A stretch of DNA of 59,119 nt from Robiginitalea aestuariiviva (GCF_029537735.1 NZ_JARPUQ010000002.1:15389-74507), one strand, 5' to 3'; shown: positions 1-11,000, counted from the first letter of the stretch. Made by a program: numbers and translations. The notes: generated by a model not told the origin, from the sequence alone.

Positions 1-279
1 AGGCCAGCGCACCATCTGGCTCCTCACTGCCAAAGGTCCACCGGACCTTTGGGCGGTCGTTCGGTCCCTATTTGCAGAAGTGGTTTCCCGGTTTGGATCA
101 CAGGTGAAGCCTGTAATCCTTTCCCTGGATCACATGCACAGCGCGTAATCCTGCACAAGAAGGCCAGCGCACCATCTGGCTCCTCACTGCCAAAGGTCCA
201 CCGGACCTTTGGGCGGTCGTTCGGTCCCTATTTGCAGGCGTGGTATCCCGGTTTGGATCACACGCGCAGCGTGTAATCC
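1..279. repeat. 160-bp direct repeat, two copies, with internal hairpins
   Basis: Bases 1-77 recur exactly at 161-237, and the next 42 bases (78-119 and 238-279) recur with changes, giving a 160-bp period. Each copy holds a perfect 9-bp inverted repeat with a 3-base loop (31-51 in the first copy, caaaggtcc/ggacctttg). Each ends with a GGATCAC...GTAATCC block that is itself a near-palindrome (254-278); a third such block lies at 127-151. Small reading frames crossing this DNA have no recognisable domain and are probably not genes. It looks like a tandem intergenic repeat family (REP/MITE-like). The array may continue left of the window. Confidence 0.75.
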
Positions 280-334
280 GTCTTACTCGAGCTTTCGGAT
301 GAAACTTAGAACCCATTGCATATCCCCCCTGCTG

Positions 335-1462
335 TTAGTCACCCGTTTTCGCCTCCCAGATCGCCTGTAAGAGACTGCCATCCATACGGTCGTCCGTAAG
401 CTGCCAGAACATGATTCCCCCCAGGTTAAATTCGAGGGCGTAGCGCGTTTTTTCAGCAAGGGATTGGGCATCGTCGAAGGTGGCAAACTCACGCCGGCTG
501 GCACTATAGGCATAAGGGGCCCTGGAAATGGAATCCCTATAGTATACAAAACCATTTTCGGAAGTAAGCACCGCATCAAAACGGTGGTGTGGGATAAACG
601 ACTTAAAAGCCCCCGTTTGGTATAAGCCATTTTGATCCGGGGCCACCTTCTCCCAACTCCTGGCGTAAAAGGCAGCCCCCAGCACAATCTTCCGGGCCGG
701 GACGCCTAAATTCAATAAATACCGTACCCCAAAATTCGCCGAACCTTCTTGCTGGTCATTGGAATAGAGCGGGGTGTGATGGCCGGTAACGGTACTGTAC
801 CCGCCCACCAGGTCGTAACTCATCAGGTTCACAAAATCGATATACGGCAAAACGGCCACCCAGTCTACGGAATGGTCAAAGTAGTCCTGAAACCCTCCGG
901 CTGCAAAGCTGACCACGGCTTCAGGCCCCAGCACCTGTCTTAATTCCTGCACCAGGCGTGTAAAATGCGCCCGGTCTGTTGGGGCAAACAGGTGGCCCGG
1001 GTAACCCGCAATGGCCGGGTATTCCCAGTCCAGGTCTAAACCATCTGTGCCATACTGGTCGGTAAGCCGTTTCACGGAACGCGCAAACTGCGCGATCCCG
1101 CTGGCCCGGGAGAATACCTCAGAACAGGTTTCGCAACCGCCCCAACCCCCCAGCGACAACAATACTTTCAGGTGGGGAAATGTTTCTTTCAGGTGCACCA
1201 GGTTGCGGATAGCCGTGCTGTCGCGGGCGTTGTCTACCGCCAGTTCATCCCCTTTAAGGTGACAAAAGCTGAAAATCACATGGGTGATCTGCTCCCAGCG
1301 GTACCGGTCAAGGTCTTGCCCGTCTCCTGCATAATAGGCAATGACCGCCAAATCCGTTTGGGCCTGGGCCGGGAGCTCAGCAGCCAAAGCCAGGGATATC
1401 AGGGGCAGGATCAGGACTTTGCTTCGCAGTTGCCTGAAAAGGCGGGAACAGATTGGTCGCAT
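335..1462 (-). CDS. Secreted GH18 chitinase
   Basis: Predicted extracellular or periplasmic endo-acting chitinase of glycoside hydrolase family 18, cleaving beta-1,4-GlcNAc chains by substrate-assisted catalysis. The 375-residue protein opens with a basic, hydrophobic signal peptide (about residues 1-35, ending near AQAQ). A single TIM barrel follows, with the SLGGW strand at 103-107, the diagnostic DGLDLDWEYP motif at 140-149 (catalytic acid Glu147), an MSYDL strand, and a C-terminal MFWQL strand. No carbohydrate-binding module or T9SS sorting domain is present, so it is a minimal catalytic enzyme. It is transcribed alone, away from the BspA-like gene. The family call is firm. The precise substrate (chitin or an N-glycan, as in ENGase-type GH18) is not certain. 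Confidence 0.9.
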   Translation of the reverse strand: MRPICSRLFRQLRSKVLILPLISLALAAELPAQAQTDLAVIAYYAGDGQDLDRYRWEQITHVIFSFCHLKGDELAVDNARDSTAIRNLVHLKETFPHLKVLLSLGGWGGCETCSEVFSRASGIAQFARSVKRLTDQYGTDGLDLDWEYPAIAGYPGHLFAPTDRAHFTRLVQELRQVLGPEAVVSFAAGGFQDYFDHSVDWVAVLPYIDFVNLMSYDLVGGYSTVTGHHTPLYSNDQQEGSANFGVRYLLNLGVPARKIVLGAAFYARSWEKVAPDQNGLYQTGAFKSFIPHHRFDAVLTSENGFVYYRDSISRAPYAYSASRREFATFDDAQSLAEKTRYALEFNLGGIMFWQLTDDRMDGSLLQAIWEAKTGD

Positions 1463-1826
1463 CAGTTGGATTTATTTCCTAAAAGTACGGGAAATAATGG
1501 GTGTTAAGGGGTATAGCGTAGTGCAGCTGCTGTGGTGATCGGTGTAACGCCCTCCGGCAGGAAGAAGCAGCAACTTTTACGGGGGTTGGGCTAGAATTAC
1601 TTGTAAAGGATAATCCAGCTCCGTTTAAGGGCCAGGCAGATCCAGCCTTTTCTCCCTGGTTTTGGTAACCTGTATTCACGTTTTTTAAGGCAGTCGTCGG
1701 ATGCTTTGGGGTAATGTCAAAACGTTTTCGGCAAGACGTGACATTCAACGGTTTCGAGGTATATTCTGACAGAAACTTTTGGCGAATATTTCGTTTTGGC
1801 GTATGTTAACGACAAGAACATACCGC
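1463..1826. other. Intergenic region between divergent genes
   Basis: About 360 bp separate the divergent chitinase and BspA-like genes, so both promoters should lie here. I see no RNA gene, clear hairpin or CRP/FNR-type box. An in-frame TTG lies at 1779 and an in-frame ATG at 1803, but the ATG at 1827 gives the best signal peptide and was chosen as the downstream start. Confidence 0.5.
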
Positions 1827-4800
1827 ATGATAAAAAATTACGGGCTTGCCTTACTGTGCATTCTTCCCACCCTACTGAGCGCCCAGAACCCCTTTGTTTC
1901 CACTTGGAAAACCGATAATCCAGGGGCTTCGGCAGACAACCAAATTACCATTCCCACCTTTCCGGATGAAACCTATAACTACGATATCGACTGGGGCGAT
2001 GGCTCGAGCGATAGCGGGGTTACCGGTTCTATAACCCATACCTATGCCACCCCAGGAACCTACCAGGTGTCAATATCGGGAGCTTTTCCCCGGATATACT
2101 TCAACTATGACGGGATAGAAGCCAATATTGGGGATAAGGATAAAATCCTGTCTGTGGATCAATGGGGGGACATCGCATGGACCTCCATGGAAAGCGCTTT
2201 TAACGGGTGTTCCAATCTGGATGTGCTTGCTGCGGATTCCCCCGATTTATCTCAGGTAACATCGCTGTTCGGCATGTTTTACCTCTGTTCTTCCCTGCAG
2301 GGTACAACGGCCTTTGCGTCCTGGGACGTCAGTAATGTATCCCGATTTGAGGCGATGTTTCGAGGGGCTACCCTTTTTAATCAAAATATAGGTAGTTGGA
2401 ACATGTCCGGGGCGCAAAACCTGGTTTGTATGTTCTGCGATGCCATCAATTTCAATCAGCCTATCGGGAGCTGGGATGTTTCCGGGGTAACCAATATGAA
2501 TAGCCTTTTCCAGGGAGCTACTAATTTCAACCAGCCGATTGGCGGGTGGAATACTGCCCAGGTGACCCGAATGAGCAATGTGTTTGCAAGGGCCACCTTT
2601 TTTAACCAGCCCATCGGGGGCTGGGATGTAAGTCAGGTTACCGATATGCAGGGGATGTTCCTAGGAGCCATCAGCTTTGATCAGCCTCTTGGCACGTGGA
2701 ATACGGGCCAGGTGACCAATATGGCCGAGATGTTCTTCGATGCGCTCATCTTTAATCAGGATATCGGGAACTGGGACGTGTCCCAGGTTACCCAGATGTT
2801 CTCCATGTTTGAAGGGGCAATGGATTTTGATCAGAGCCTTGGCAACTGGGATATTTCCCAGGTAACCACCATGGAGCGGATGTTTTTTAACAATGCGATT
2901 TCGGGTGCAGAATACGATCAAACCTTAATCGGCTGGTATCAGCTCCCGAACGCACCACAGGGGATTGTTTTTGACGGGGGCTTTAGTCAGTATTGTGCAA
3001 GTTATCTGGAACGGGCCAAACTGAAATACGAAAAGGGATGGACGATTACGGACGAGGGGCCTACAGCAGGCCCATGCCCGGAACGGCCCTTTGTGACCAA
3101 TTGGAAGACCGATAACATCGGAGGCTCAGCCGATAATCAGATTACCATCCCAACTGCTGCTGGGGAAACCTATAATTATACCGTGGATTGGGGCGATGGT
3201 AGCAGTGATACTAACGTAACGGGGAATATCACCCACACCTATGCTACCCCTGGCACCTATAAGGTAGAAATTACCGGCCAGTTCCCCAGAATATCTTTCC
3301 TGGGGTCCAGTTATGCGGACGACACTACCATGGATAACAAAAAGCTCCTGAGTGTGGAGCAGTGGGGCTCGCAACAGTGGACTTCTATGGATTTTGCCTT
3401 CGCCAACTGCACCGAAATGCAGGTGACTGCCCTGGACGTTCCCATACTCAATAATGCTACCAGTCTGGAGTCTATGTTCAACAGTTGCTATGCCATGCAG
3501 GGGACACCTTCCTTTGGGGCCTGGGAACTACAGCACATCAACTCTATTGTCGGCATTTTTGCGGATTGCCAACAGTTTAACCAGGATCTGTCTGCCTGGG
3601 ATGTCCGGAATGTAACGGATATGTCCTTTGCTTTTTCAGGCGCGTCCCAGTTCAACGGTGATATTAGTGGGTGGGATGTCTCCTCCGCCACCGATATGCG
3701 CGTCATGTTTCAGGATGCCAGAGCCTTCAATCAGGACATCAGCGGTTGGGACGTAAGCCAGGTAACCAATATGATGAATATGTTCTTTGGCACCGAGGCA
3801 TTTAACCAGGATATCGGAGGTTGGGATGTAAGCCTCGTAAACAATATGAACGGCATGTTCGCCGAAACTACCGCCTTTAACCAGGATCTCAGTAACTGGG
3901 ACGTCTCCCTGGTAACGGATATGGCGTATATGTTTTACAATACTTCAAGCTTTGACCAGGATTTGGGCAATTGGAACATCGGGGTAGTCTTGGACCTCAC
4001 CGGAATGTTTCAGCTGGCAGCGCTTTCCACCGAGAATTACGATGCAACTTTAACGGGCTGGGCTGGTAAAACGGTTAATAACGGCCTTGTTTTTGACGCG
4101 GGCAACAGTACTTTTTGTGGGGCCTACAAGGCGCGGCAAACCCTTATAGATAACTTTGGCTGGACCATTAATGACGGCGGAGTTGCCCCGGGTTGTGCCT
4201 TTGTAACAACCTGGAAAACGGATAATCCCGGCGTATCCGGATCAGACCAGGTAGCCCTGCCTACGGCGCCGGGTGCCCTATACGATTACCGCGTAGACTG
4301 GGGAGATGGTACCATAAGCAATAGTGTGACAGGTAGTATTACCCATACTTATGCCAGCCCCGGCACCTACCAGATTTCCATTATCGGAGATTTTCCCAGG
4401 ACTGTTTTTGAGGCAAATATTGTATCCGACGGAGCTTCTGAAACCATTACCCCTTTAGGAGATAACCTGAAACTTTTAAGCATTGATCAATGGGGTTTGG
4501 GGAACTGGACATCCATGGCAGATGCCTTCCTGGGGTGTGCCAATGTAGATATTCTGGCTGCGGACCTGCCGGACTTATCCAATGTTACCGATATGAGTAA
4601 TATGTTCGGGTGGTGCACTTCGTTTACCGGCAATGCCACAATGGCGGACTGGGACGTAAGCGGGGTGACCGCTATGAGCGGGATGTTCGCGCATGCCGAA
4701 GTGTTTGACCAGGCTATAGGTAATTGGGATGTTTCTGCTGTAGTGTCCATGGCGGAGATGTTTCGTGAAGCCATTCTATTTAATCAGAATGTGGGTAACT

Positions 4801-6374
4801 GGAATACTTCCCTGGTTACGGATACCCGAAATATGTTCCGTGGTGCTACCGCCTTTAACCAGAATCTTTCGGGGTGGAACACGGGTAGCATTCAGGATAT
4901 GAGTGGGATGTTTCAGGAGGCGGCCTCTTTTAACCAACCCATCGGTGGCTGGAATGTGAGCAGTGTATCTTCCATGGAGCAGATGTTTCGTGGGGCAATA
5001 GCATTTAACCAGGACGTCGGCGGTTGGAACGTCGGCAGTGTAACGTCCATGCAAGGCATGTTTCAGGGGGCCTCAGCATTTAACCAGGACCTGAGTACCT
5101 GGGATGTCACCCAGGTCAGTACTATGAACAGTATGTTCCGGGAGGCTGTCTCCTTTGCCGGGGCCATTGAAGGGTGGGATGTTTCCGGCGTAACCGATAT
5201 GGGATATATGTTTGAACAGGCAACTTCCTTTAACGGCTCTATCGGCAGTTGGAATGTTGACGCTGTTACCGGAATGCCTTTTATGTTTGCAGGTGCCGTT
5301 GGTTTTGATCAGGACCTTGGGGATTGGAACATCGGGCAGGTCGCCGACATGTCTTCCATGTTTTCCGGTGCCGGCCTTTCTCGAGAAAACTACGACTGGA
5401 CCCTATTGGGATGGTCGCAATTACCTGTCTTGCAATCGGCCGTGGTATTTGATGCCGGCAGTTCCCAATATTGTGAGGGACGGGATGCCCGACAGGCCCT
5501 GATAGACACCTATGGTTGGGTCATTACGGACGGCGGAGAGATTCCACTTTGCCGCACCGACGACGATGCAGATGGCGTTTTTGACTACAAGGATGTCTGT
5601 TTGACGACCGCTCCCGGGCAGGTGGTCAACGCCAACGGTTGTGACCTGATTGCCGCGGACGCGTTTTCTGTTTATGCCCTTACCCCAAGTTGTGTGGGCA
5701 GTTCCGACGGGTCTATTGAAGTTAGCAGCAACCTGACCGGCTACTTGCTGGATATCCGCATGGAAGGCACTGGGGCCCCTCAGGAAGTACTGGACCGTCC
5801 ATCCGAATCTGGCCATCGATTTGAAAATCTGCCCACCGGCCTGTACCAGCTAACCGTTACCATCCCGGAAATTCTTTTTGAACGGTCCTTCGGAGTTACC
5901 ATCAGTGAAATCGGAACCCTTTCCGGGAAGCGGACGGATTTGGATCCCGGTAAAGGAACGGCCACGTATTCCGTTTCGGGTAGTACCGCTTACCGGGTTG
6001 AGGTCAATGGACAAACCCGTGAATTTACCTTCGGGGATAATGGCCCACAGACCTTAACCGTGGATAATCTTTTTGGCCCGACGGAGATCCGGATTCTGGG
6101 GATCAGTGATTGCCAGGGTCAGGTCGCAGATAACTTTTATATAGGCAATGGCCTGGAAGTCTTCCCGACGGTTGCTGAGTCCCAAGTCCAGGTTTATTCC
6201 ATGGGAGGTGAAATTCTTATCCGGTTATATACCCCGAATGGACAAGCCATAAAGGAAATGCGAGTGAGCCATTTGGAGAATGAAGTAGACCTGTCCGGGT
6301 TATCGGCTGGCATGTATATCCTGCAGTTAGAACGGGAAGGGAAGTTGGAATCCGTTAAAATCATCAAGAAATGA
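1827..6374 (+). CDS. Giant BspA-like (DUF285 repeat) surface protein with T9SS sorting domain
   Basis: Predicted cell-surface adhesin or structural protein of 1515 residues. The chosen ATG gives a typical signal peptide (MIKNYGLALLCILPTLLSAQ). Three large modules follow, starting near residues 21, 420 and 790. Each opens with a PKD-like domain (WKTDN..., DWGDGSSD, ITHTYATPGTY) and continues with DUF285/BspA-type repeats of the form FNQDIGNWDVSQVTNM..MF; I count 7, 6 and 9 repeats. Each module closes with a Cys-containing cap (YCASY, FCGAY, YCEGR). A thrombospondin type-3-like Asp-rich stretch (DDDADGVFDYKDVC, about 1244) and a SprB-like region follow. The last 75 residues are a type A T9SS sorting domain (VFPTVAES...LSAGMYILQL). 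It overlaps the next lipoprotein gene by 4 nt. The ligand is unknown. Confidence 0.88.
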   Translation: MIKNYGLALLCILPTLLSAQNPFVSTWKTDNPGASADNQITIPTFPDETYNYDIDWGDGSSDSGVTGSITHTYATPGTYQVSISGAFPRIYFNYDGIEANIGDKDKILSVDQWGDIAWTSMESAFNGCSNLDVLAADSPDLSQVTSLFGMFYLCSSLQGTTAFASWDVSNVSRFEAMFRGATLFNQNIGSWNMSGAQNLVCMFCDAINFNQPIGSWDVSGVTNMNSLFQGATNFNQPIGGWNTAQVTRMSNVFARATFFNQPIGGWDVSQVTDMQGMFLGAISFDQPLGTWNTGQVTNMAEMFFDALIFNQDIGNWDVSQVTQMFSMFEGAMDFDQSLGNWDISQVTTMERMFFNNAISGAEYDQTLIGWYQLPNAPQGIVFDGGFSQYCASYLERAKLKYEKGWTITDEGPTAGPCPERPFVTNWKTDNIGGSADNQITIPTAAGETYNYTVDWGDGSSDTNVTGNITHTYATPGTYKVEITGQFPRISFLGSSYADDTTMDNKKLLSVEQWGSQQWTSMDFAFANCTEMQVTALDVPILNNATSLESMFNSCYAMQGTPSFGAWELQHINSIVGIFADCQQFNQDLSAWDVRNVTDMSFAFSGASQFNGDISGWDVSSATDMRVMFQDARAFNQDISGWDVSQVTNMMNMFFGTEAFNQDIGGWDVSLVNNMNGMFAETTAFNQDLSNWDVSLVTDMAYMFYNTSSFDQDLGNWNIGVVLDLTGMFQLAALSTENYDATLTGWAGKTVNNGLVFDAGNSTFCGAYKARQTLIDNFGWTINDGGVAPGCAFVTTWKTDNPGVSGSDQVALPTAPGALYDYRVDWGDGTISNSVTGSITHTYASPGTYQISIIGDFPRTVFEANIVSDGASETITPLGDNLKLLSIDQWGLGNWTSMADAFLGCANVDILAADLPDLSNVTDMSNMFGWCTSFTGNATMADWDVSGVTAMSGMFAHAEVFDQAIGNWDVSAVVSMAEMFREAILFNQNVGNWNTSLVTDTRNMFRGATAFNQNLSGWNTGSIQDMSGMFQEAASFNQPIGGWNVSSVSSMEQMFRGAIAFNQDVGGWNVGSVTSMQGMFQGASAFNQDLSTWDVTQVSTMNSMFREAVSFAGAIEGWDVSGVTDMGYMFEQATSFNGSIGSWNVDAVTGMPFMFAGAVGFDQDLGDWNIGQVADMSSMFSGAGLSRENYDWTLLGWSQLPVLQSAVVFDAGSSQYCEGRDARQALIDTYGWVITDGGEIPLCRTDDDADGVFDYKDVCLTTAPGQVVNANGCDLIAADAFSVYALTPSCVGSSDGSIEVSSNLTGYLLDIRMEGTGAPQEVLDRPSESGHRFENLPTGLYQLTVTIPEILFERSFGVTISEIGTLSGKRTDLDPGKGTATYSVSGSTAYRVEVNGQTREFTFGDNGPQTLTVDNLFGPTEIRILGISDCQGQVADNFYIGNGLEVFPTVAESQVQVYSMGGEILIRLYTPNGQAIKEMRVSHLENEVDLSGLSAGMYILQLEREGKLESVKIIKK

Positions 6375-7081
6375 AATTAGGTTATCAATTTACATCCGCC
6401 CTGATCCTATTGACAGCCCTTTTGCAGACAGCTTGCGGGGGTTCAGAATCCACCGGCGGAGAAGACCCGTTTATCGACGGACCGGTCCTTCCCGGAAAAG
6501 CTGTCGGTACGCTTCCGGCAAACGGGGAGCCTTGTGTGGATTATCAACCAGTTGCCGGTTCTGACACCAGGGTAGAAGTATCCTTCCAATGGAATAGCGC
6601 CCTGAACGCGGACAGCTACCTGCTGATTGTCCTGGATGGGCTTAGTGAGGTATTTCGCAGTAGCTATACGACGCGTCAGGCTTCCGTGGAATTGGATCGG
6701 GGCAAGACGTATAGCTGGTCTGTGGTTGCCGTGAATACAGATGGACAGACCCTGGGTGACACCTATTCGTTTACCACCCCGGGAATCCCGGAAGGAAACT
6801 TCGCACCCTATGCCGCAGAGATATCCATGGATTTCAACACTGTGGATGGAACTTTGTCGGTAACCTGGACTGGCTCCGATCCCGACGGGGACCCTATAAC
6901 TTTTGATGTCCGTGTTCTGGAGGACGGATTGATCCTTGCTGAGGAATTTGACCTTTCCACTGGAGCCCTTACACCATTGCCCTTTAAGGGCAGGACAGCG
7001 TATACGGTTGAGGTGTATTCCAGGGACAACAAAGGAAGCTTTTCTGTATCCGTACGGGAAGAAACGGCTCCGGACCTCTAG
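6371..7081 (+). CDS. Lipoprotein with two fibronectin type III-like domains
   Basis: 236-residue predicted lipoprotein. The N-terminus has a hydrophobic signal with lipobox LLQTAC (Cys22) followed by GGSES. Two beta-sandwich domains are suggested: one near residues 45-135 (VSFQWNSALNADSYLLIVLDG ... YSWSVVAVNTDG, typical of Fn3 in Bacteroidota) and a second near 140-232 (WTGSDPDGDPITFDVRVLEDG). Its ATG overlaps the stop of the BspA-like gene (ATGA), so the two are translationally coupled and it probably acts with the large surface protein, perhaps as an outer-membrane partner. No catalytic motif is visible. The partnership is inferred from gene order. Confidence 0.75.
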   Translation: MKLGYQFTSALILLTALLQTACGGSESTGGEDPFIDGPVLPGKAVGTLPANGEPCVDYQPVAGSDTRVEVSFQWNSALNADSYLLIVLDGLSEVFRSSYTTRQASVELDRGKTYSWSVVAVNTDGQTLGDTYSFTTPGIPEGNFAPYAAEISMDFNTVDGTLSVTWTGSDPDGDPITFDVRVLEDGLILAEEFDLSTGALTPLPFKGRTAYTVEVYSRDNKGSFSVSVREETAPDL

Positions 7082-7116
7082 CGCACCTTGTCGCATTTAC
7101 AGGCCTTTATTATTCT

Positions 7117-7623
7117 ATGATCATACCACATATGCCTTCAACCCACACCACCCCCATCAGCCCGGGAAAATGGCTGCAAACCCAACGCCTGGTCCACATG
7201 GGCCTGGTACTGGGTTTGGGCGCCAGTATTGTATTCCTGAATATGGACAACATTCCGGACGTAGACTTTCAAAGCCTGGACTACCTTTTTCCCTATGGCG
7301 TGCCTGTCCTGGCCGCAGCGGGGATCCTGCTGGGGGCTTTCCTGTTCCGCCGGCAAATGGTGCCCTTGCGGAAGGCCGGGGAGTTGGACAATAAGCTAAA
7401 CGGTTATGGCACTGCCAGCTTAATCCGGTGGGGGTTGGTGGAAGGCCCTGCGTTTCTGGCCAATATTGCCGCCGGCAACGAAGGCAATGCCGCATACCTG
7501 ATCCTGGCGGTGGTGTTGCTGCTGTATATAGTGACTCTGGCGCCCACCCGCCAGCGGGTACTCAATGACCTGCAGTTAAACCCGGAGCAGCAACGGGCTT
7601 TTGAGGCCGATTTCAAGAATTGA
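7117..7623 (+). CDS. Small conserved-type membrane protein
   Basis: 168 residues with three or four hydrophobic segments: about 26-44 (LVHMGLVLGLGASIVFLN), 57-78 (YLFPYGVPVLAAAGILLGAF), possibly 100-118, and 126-143 (AYLILAVVLLLYIVTLAPT). The soluble C-terminus contains RVLNDLQLNPEQQRAFEADF. The stop (TGA) is immediately followed by the ATG of the next membrane protein, so the pair forms an operon. An in-frame ATG six codons downstream could be the true start. I do not recognise a function. Similar small proteins are common in Flavobacteria. Confidence 0.65.
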   Translation: MIIPHMPSTHTTPISPGKWLQTQRLVHMGLVLGLGASIVFLNMDNIPDVDFQSLDYLFPYGVPVLAAAGILLGAFLFRRQMVPLRKAGELDNKLNGYGTASLIRWGLVEGPAFLANIAAGNEGNAAYLILAVVLLLYIVTLAPTRQRVLNDLQLNPEQQRAFEADFKN

Positions 7624-8028
7624 ATGACTTCCTCGCTTAACCAAATACTTCCCTATCGCAAACGCCACCTTTGGGTAAACCTGACGGCAGGGGTGCTGTG
7701 GCTAACCTGGGGGATACTGCAAGTGGTATTCGGGGATCCCGTAAACTGGATTGACTATGGATGGTTTGTGATCTCGGCGGCTTACCTGCTCACCTTTGCC
7801 TATTACTGGAAGTACGGTTACCTTACCCTAAGCCCTACAACCCTGAAGATAAATGGGCCATTTGGTAAAACCATAGCCCTGAACGAGGTTACTCAGGTGC
7901 GGAAATTCGCCGGGGATTACACCTTACATGCCTCAGCCAGAAAACTGAAAATCAATACAGGGTTGCTGGAAGCAGAAGGCCGGGCTGCCCTGGATCGATT
8001 TCTAGACTCATGGGAACAATTAAATTAA
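7624..8028 (+). CDS. Membrane protein with PH-like (bPH) domain
   Basis: 134 residues. Two membrane segments sit near residues 18-36 (LTAGVLWLTWGILQVVFG) and 44-62 (YGWFVISAAYLLTFAYYW). A C-terminal region follows with the strand pattern of a bacterial pleckstrin-homology-like domain (YLTLSPTTLKINGPFGKTIALNEVTQVRKF, then YTLHASARKLKINTGLLE). It starts directly after the stop of the upstream membrane protein, so the two are probably co-translated. Function is unknown; bPH domains usually serve as small membrane-anchored scaffold domains. Confidence 0.65.
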   Translation: MTSSLNQILPYRKRHLWVNLTAGVLWLTWGILQVVFGDPVNWIDYGWFVISAAYLLTFAYYWKYGYLTLSPTTLKINGPFGKTIALNEVTQVRKFAGDYTLHASARKLKINTGLLEAEGRAALDRFLDSWEQLN

Positions 8029-8099
8029 CCTAAGCCTGCAACTATATAAGGCCATACGGGCAAACAGGCCGGGCAGGTAATCAGGATTTTTCCAGGAAT

Positions 8100-11000
8100 A
8101 TGTTTACATCTCTTTTCTCATTTTCGGGCCGCATCCGCAGATTGGAATTTGGCCTGTCCTATATTCTGTACTGGTTCCTAACCATGACCCTGTCCGTGCT
8201 GATGGATTATCTGGAAATGGGCGCCGTCCTGGTCGTAGTGCCGCTCCTGCTGAATATCTATGTGTTGCTGGCACAGGGCAGCAAACGTTGCCATGACCTG
8301 GGGAATAGTGGATTTTACCAGTTGATACCCTTTTACATCTTTGTGATGTTGTTCCAGGAAGGTCAAAAAGGTAAAAATCGTTATGGCGCGGACCCTAAGG
8401 CGAATCAGGAGTCCATGACGGAGGCCGAAACCAACAACATTCCATACAAAAATGTGTTGTTCTATACCTTGCCGGCAGCGCTTCTAAGTGGTTTTTGCTT
8501 ACTGCTACTGGGTTGGATGGGAGATGAGGACGACGGGCTTATGATGTTCTTCGGGATTGTGATATGCAATACGGTATGCGTATTCCTTATGTTACTTTTG
8601 AATGGCTTTCGAAGCGGTTCCTTCCGCGACCGGAAGATCATTATTGCCCAGTTCCTGGTCTCAGGGATTTTACTGGTCTTACTCATTGTTGTTTTTTCCT
8701 ATTTCGTACGTGGGGTCAGTTATGGTTTGGATGATTTCTGGAGCCTGCTGGCACTGCAGATCGTTTTGCTGGGCTCTGCCCTGGTGGCCTATGTAACCTA
8801 TGTGGTGATCTTTCAGGATCGCAGGCCGGGAGTACAACGGCCCAAATATCACCTTTTTGCCTCCGGGCTATTGTTATTTGGGATTTTGATCCTGGGGTTT
8901 GTGGAGGCAGGCGAACCTGCTGCCCTTAGTGAGGTCAAATGGTCCGAACGCCCTATCACCTGGGACGATTTTCAAACCCGGGAAGCCCTTTCAGAAGAAT
9001 TCGTAGCCACCATTTACTCCGGGATTTCAACCCCGGATCAAATTTCGGATACGAGTGCTTGGGTTTATGCCTTTATGAGCCCTCAACTCAGTCAAAAATT
9101 GAAGGGGGAATACGACTCCTTTAATGTGCTCCAACACGAACAATTCCATTTCCATATCACGGAATACATGGCCAGGAATATGCGTAAAACTTTTTTAGGG
9201 TTAGGCCCTGGTAAGGTTACTCCTGACCGTATAGACTCCCTGGAGTTGCTGTTTCATGCCCGGTTAGACAGCCTTCAGGATGTGTATGACAGTATTACGG
9301 ACCACAATGCGGATTATGAGCAACAACGTAAATGGGAATTGCGTATAGAGGACTGGCTGCGCCAGACCCATGCCTATCGGGCGGAAAAATTGACGGACTA
9401 TATCGAATTTTCGCAGGATTCCTCCGGGTATTACAAGTACGTCCTTCTAACCCTGGACCACCGGTTGTTGTTTTCCCTGCCGGCTTCTGCTGCGGAAAGA
9501 GCACAAGGCAGCTCCTACCGGATTACCCATATCGATAGCAGTCTAACGGAGGTCGAACATTACCAGCAAGGCGTATTGGCCAACGGGGGATATTTCAAAA
9601 CCGCTGTTGCACGCATCTTCAGGTCCCAAAAGAATATTATCGAGACGCATTATCGGGATGTTGACGGCTCCTACAACGACGGTTTGCAGGCCGCTATTCT
9701 ACGAACCGAAATCAAATCTTCCGGGGATCTTAGAGAAACTTATATGGACAGCCTCCAACAGCCGGTAGGCCTGGATGGGATTTTTGAGCAATATTGGAAA
9801 TATGAACCGGGCAAGGATTCTTTCCTGGCAACCTACCTGGATGCGGAGGGTAGGGCTATCCCGAATAATGATGGGGCATTTCACCAGCGGCGCTATCTGG
9901 ATGCCCTGGGGAGGTCTACACAGATAGATCAATTAAGCCTTGAGGGGCAGTTGCAGAATGACCGGGACGGTATTGCCCGGTATTCGTATACCTATGGGGA
10001 AGATCACCTGAAAGGTTCGTATCGCCTTTTTGACCAGACCGGGAAACCCGCCTACCACAAGAATGATTATCACCTTTCCTATGACTACGACCGATTAGGA
10101 CAGATTATCCGCGTGCGTTCCCTCGATATGGATGGCCAACCCATTTACGACAACAACGGGGCTTCCATTTACGAATATACCTATGACAGTTCGGGGCGGG
10201 AAACCAGTGAAAAACGATTCAATAAATTCCATGAGCCGGTTGTAGCCAATGATGATTACTTTTTAAGGGTTACCGAATACGATTCCTTAGGAAGGACATC
10301 TTTTCAGGCGTTTTACTACCCGGACTACGTGTTGAAATTCGATCAGAACCTCTGGGGGGCTACCAGGTATGAATACCCCAATGACACCACCCGCCTGGAA
10401 TACAATATAGATGCCTACGGCGATGTCATTGAAAATGATAAGGGCATTTCTGTCATTGAAAGGACCTATGACCAAAAGGAGAACCTCAGGATGGAACGTT
10501 ATCTGGATGCGGAAGGGAATTTAATCAATGCCGGAGATGGAGTGGCCAAATATGATTATGAATACAATGAGGAAGGCAACCTTGTTGTTCAGCAAGCCCG
10601 GGACTCCCTTGGGAATCTCATAGCCTTTAATGGCAGTGCCACGACCATAGTAAGGGCATACAATGGCCAGGGCCAGGTGGTGCGTGTCCAATACCTGGAC
10701 GGTCAAAACCAACCGGCATCCGGGTTAGGGGGGTATTCAGAGGTCCGTTATTCCTACGAATCTCAAACCGGGTTGACTGAAACCACCTATTATGACGGGC
10801 AAGGCATCCCAATGGAAGTGGATGGGGTGTTTGCGGAGCAGACCTACCAGGACAGCCGGGGGAATACGACTTCAATACGCAGATTTGACACAGACCGCGA
10901 GCCTATAGGAGGTGTTTTTGAGACCCGTTATACGTACGACAGATTCGGGTATGAGACCCGGCGCAATTTCCTGAACCGGAATGCACGCCCCGTTGCCGAT

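Noticed and set aside
49-316. Small open frames on both strands at the left edge
   Set aside because: They lie on the repeat and its palindromes, have no domain or signal, and their protein sequence simply mirrors the repeat.
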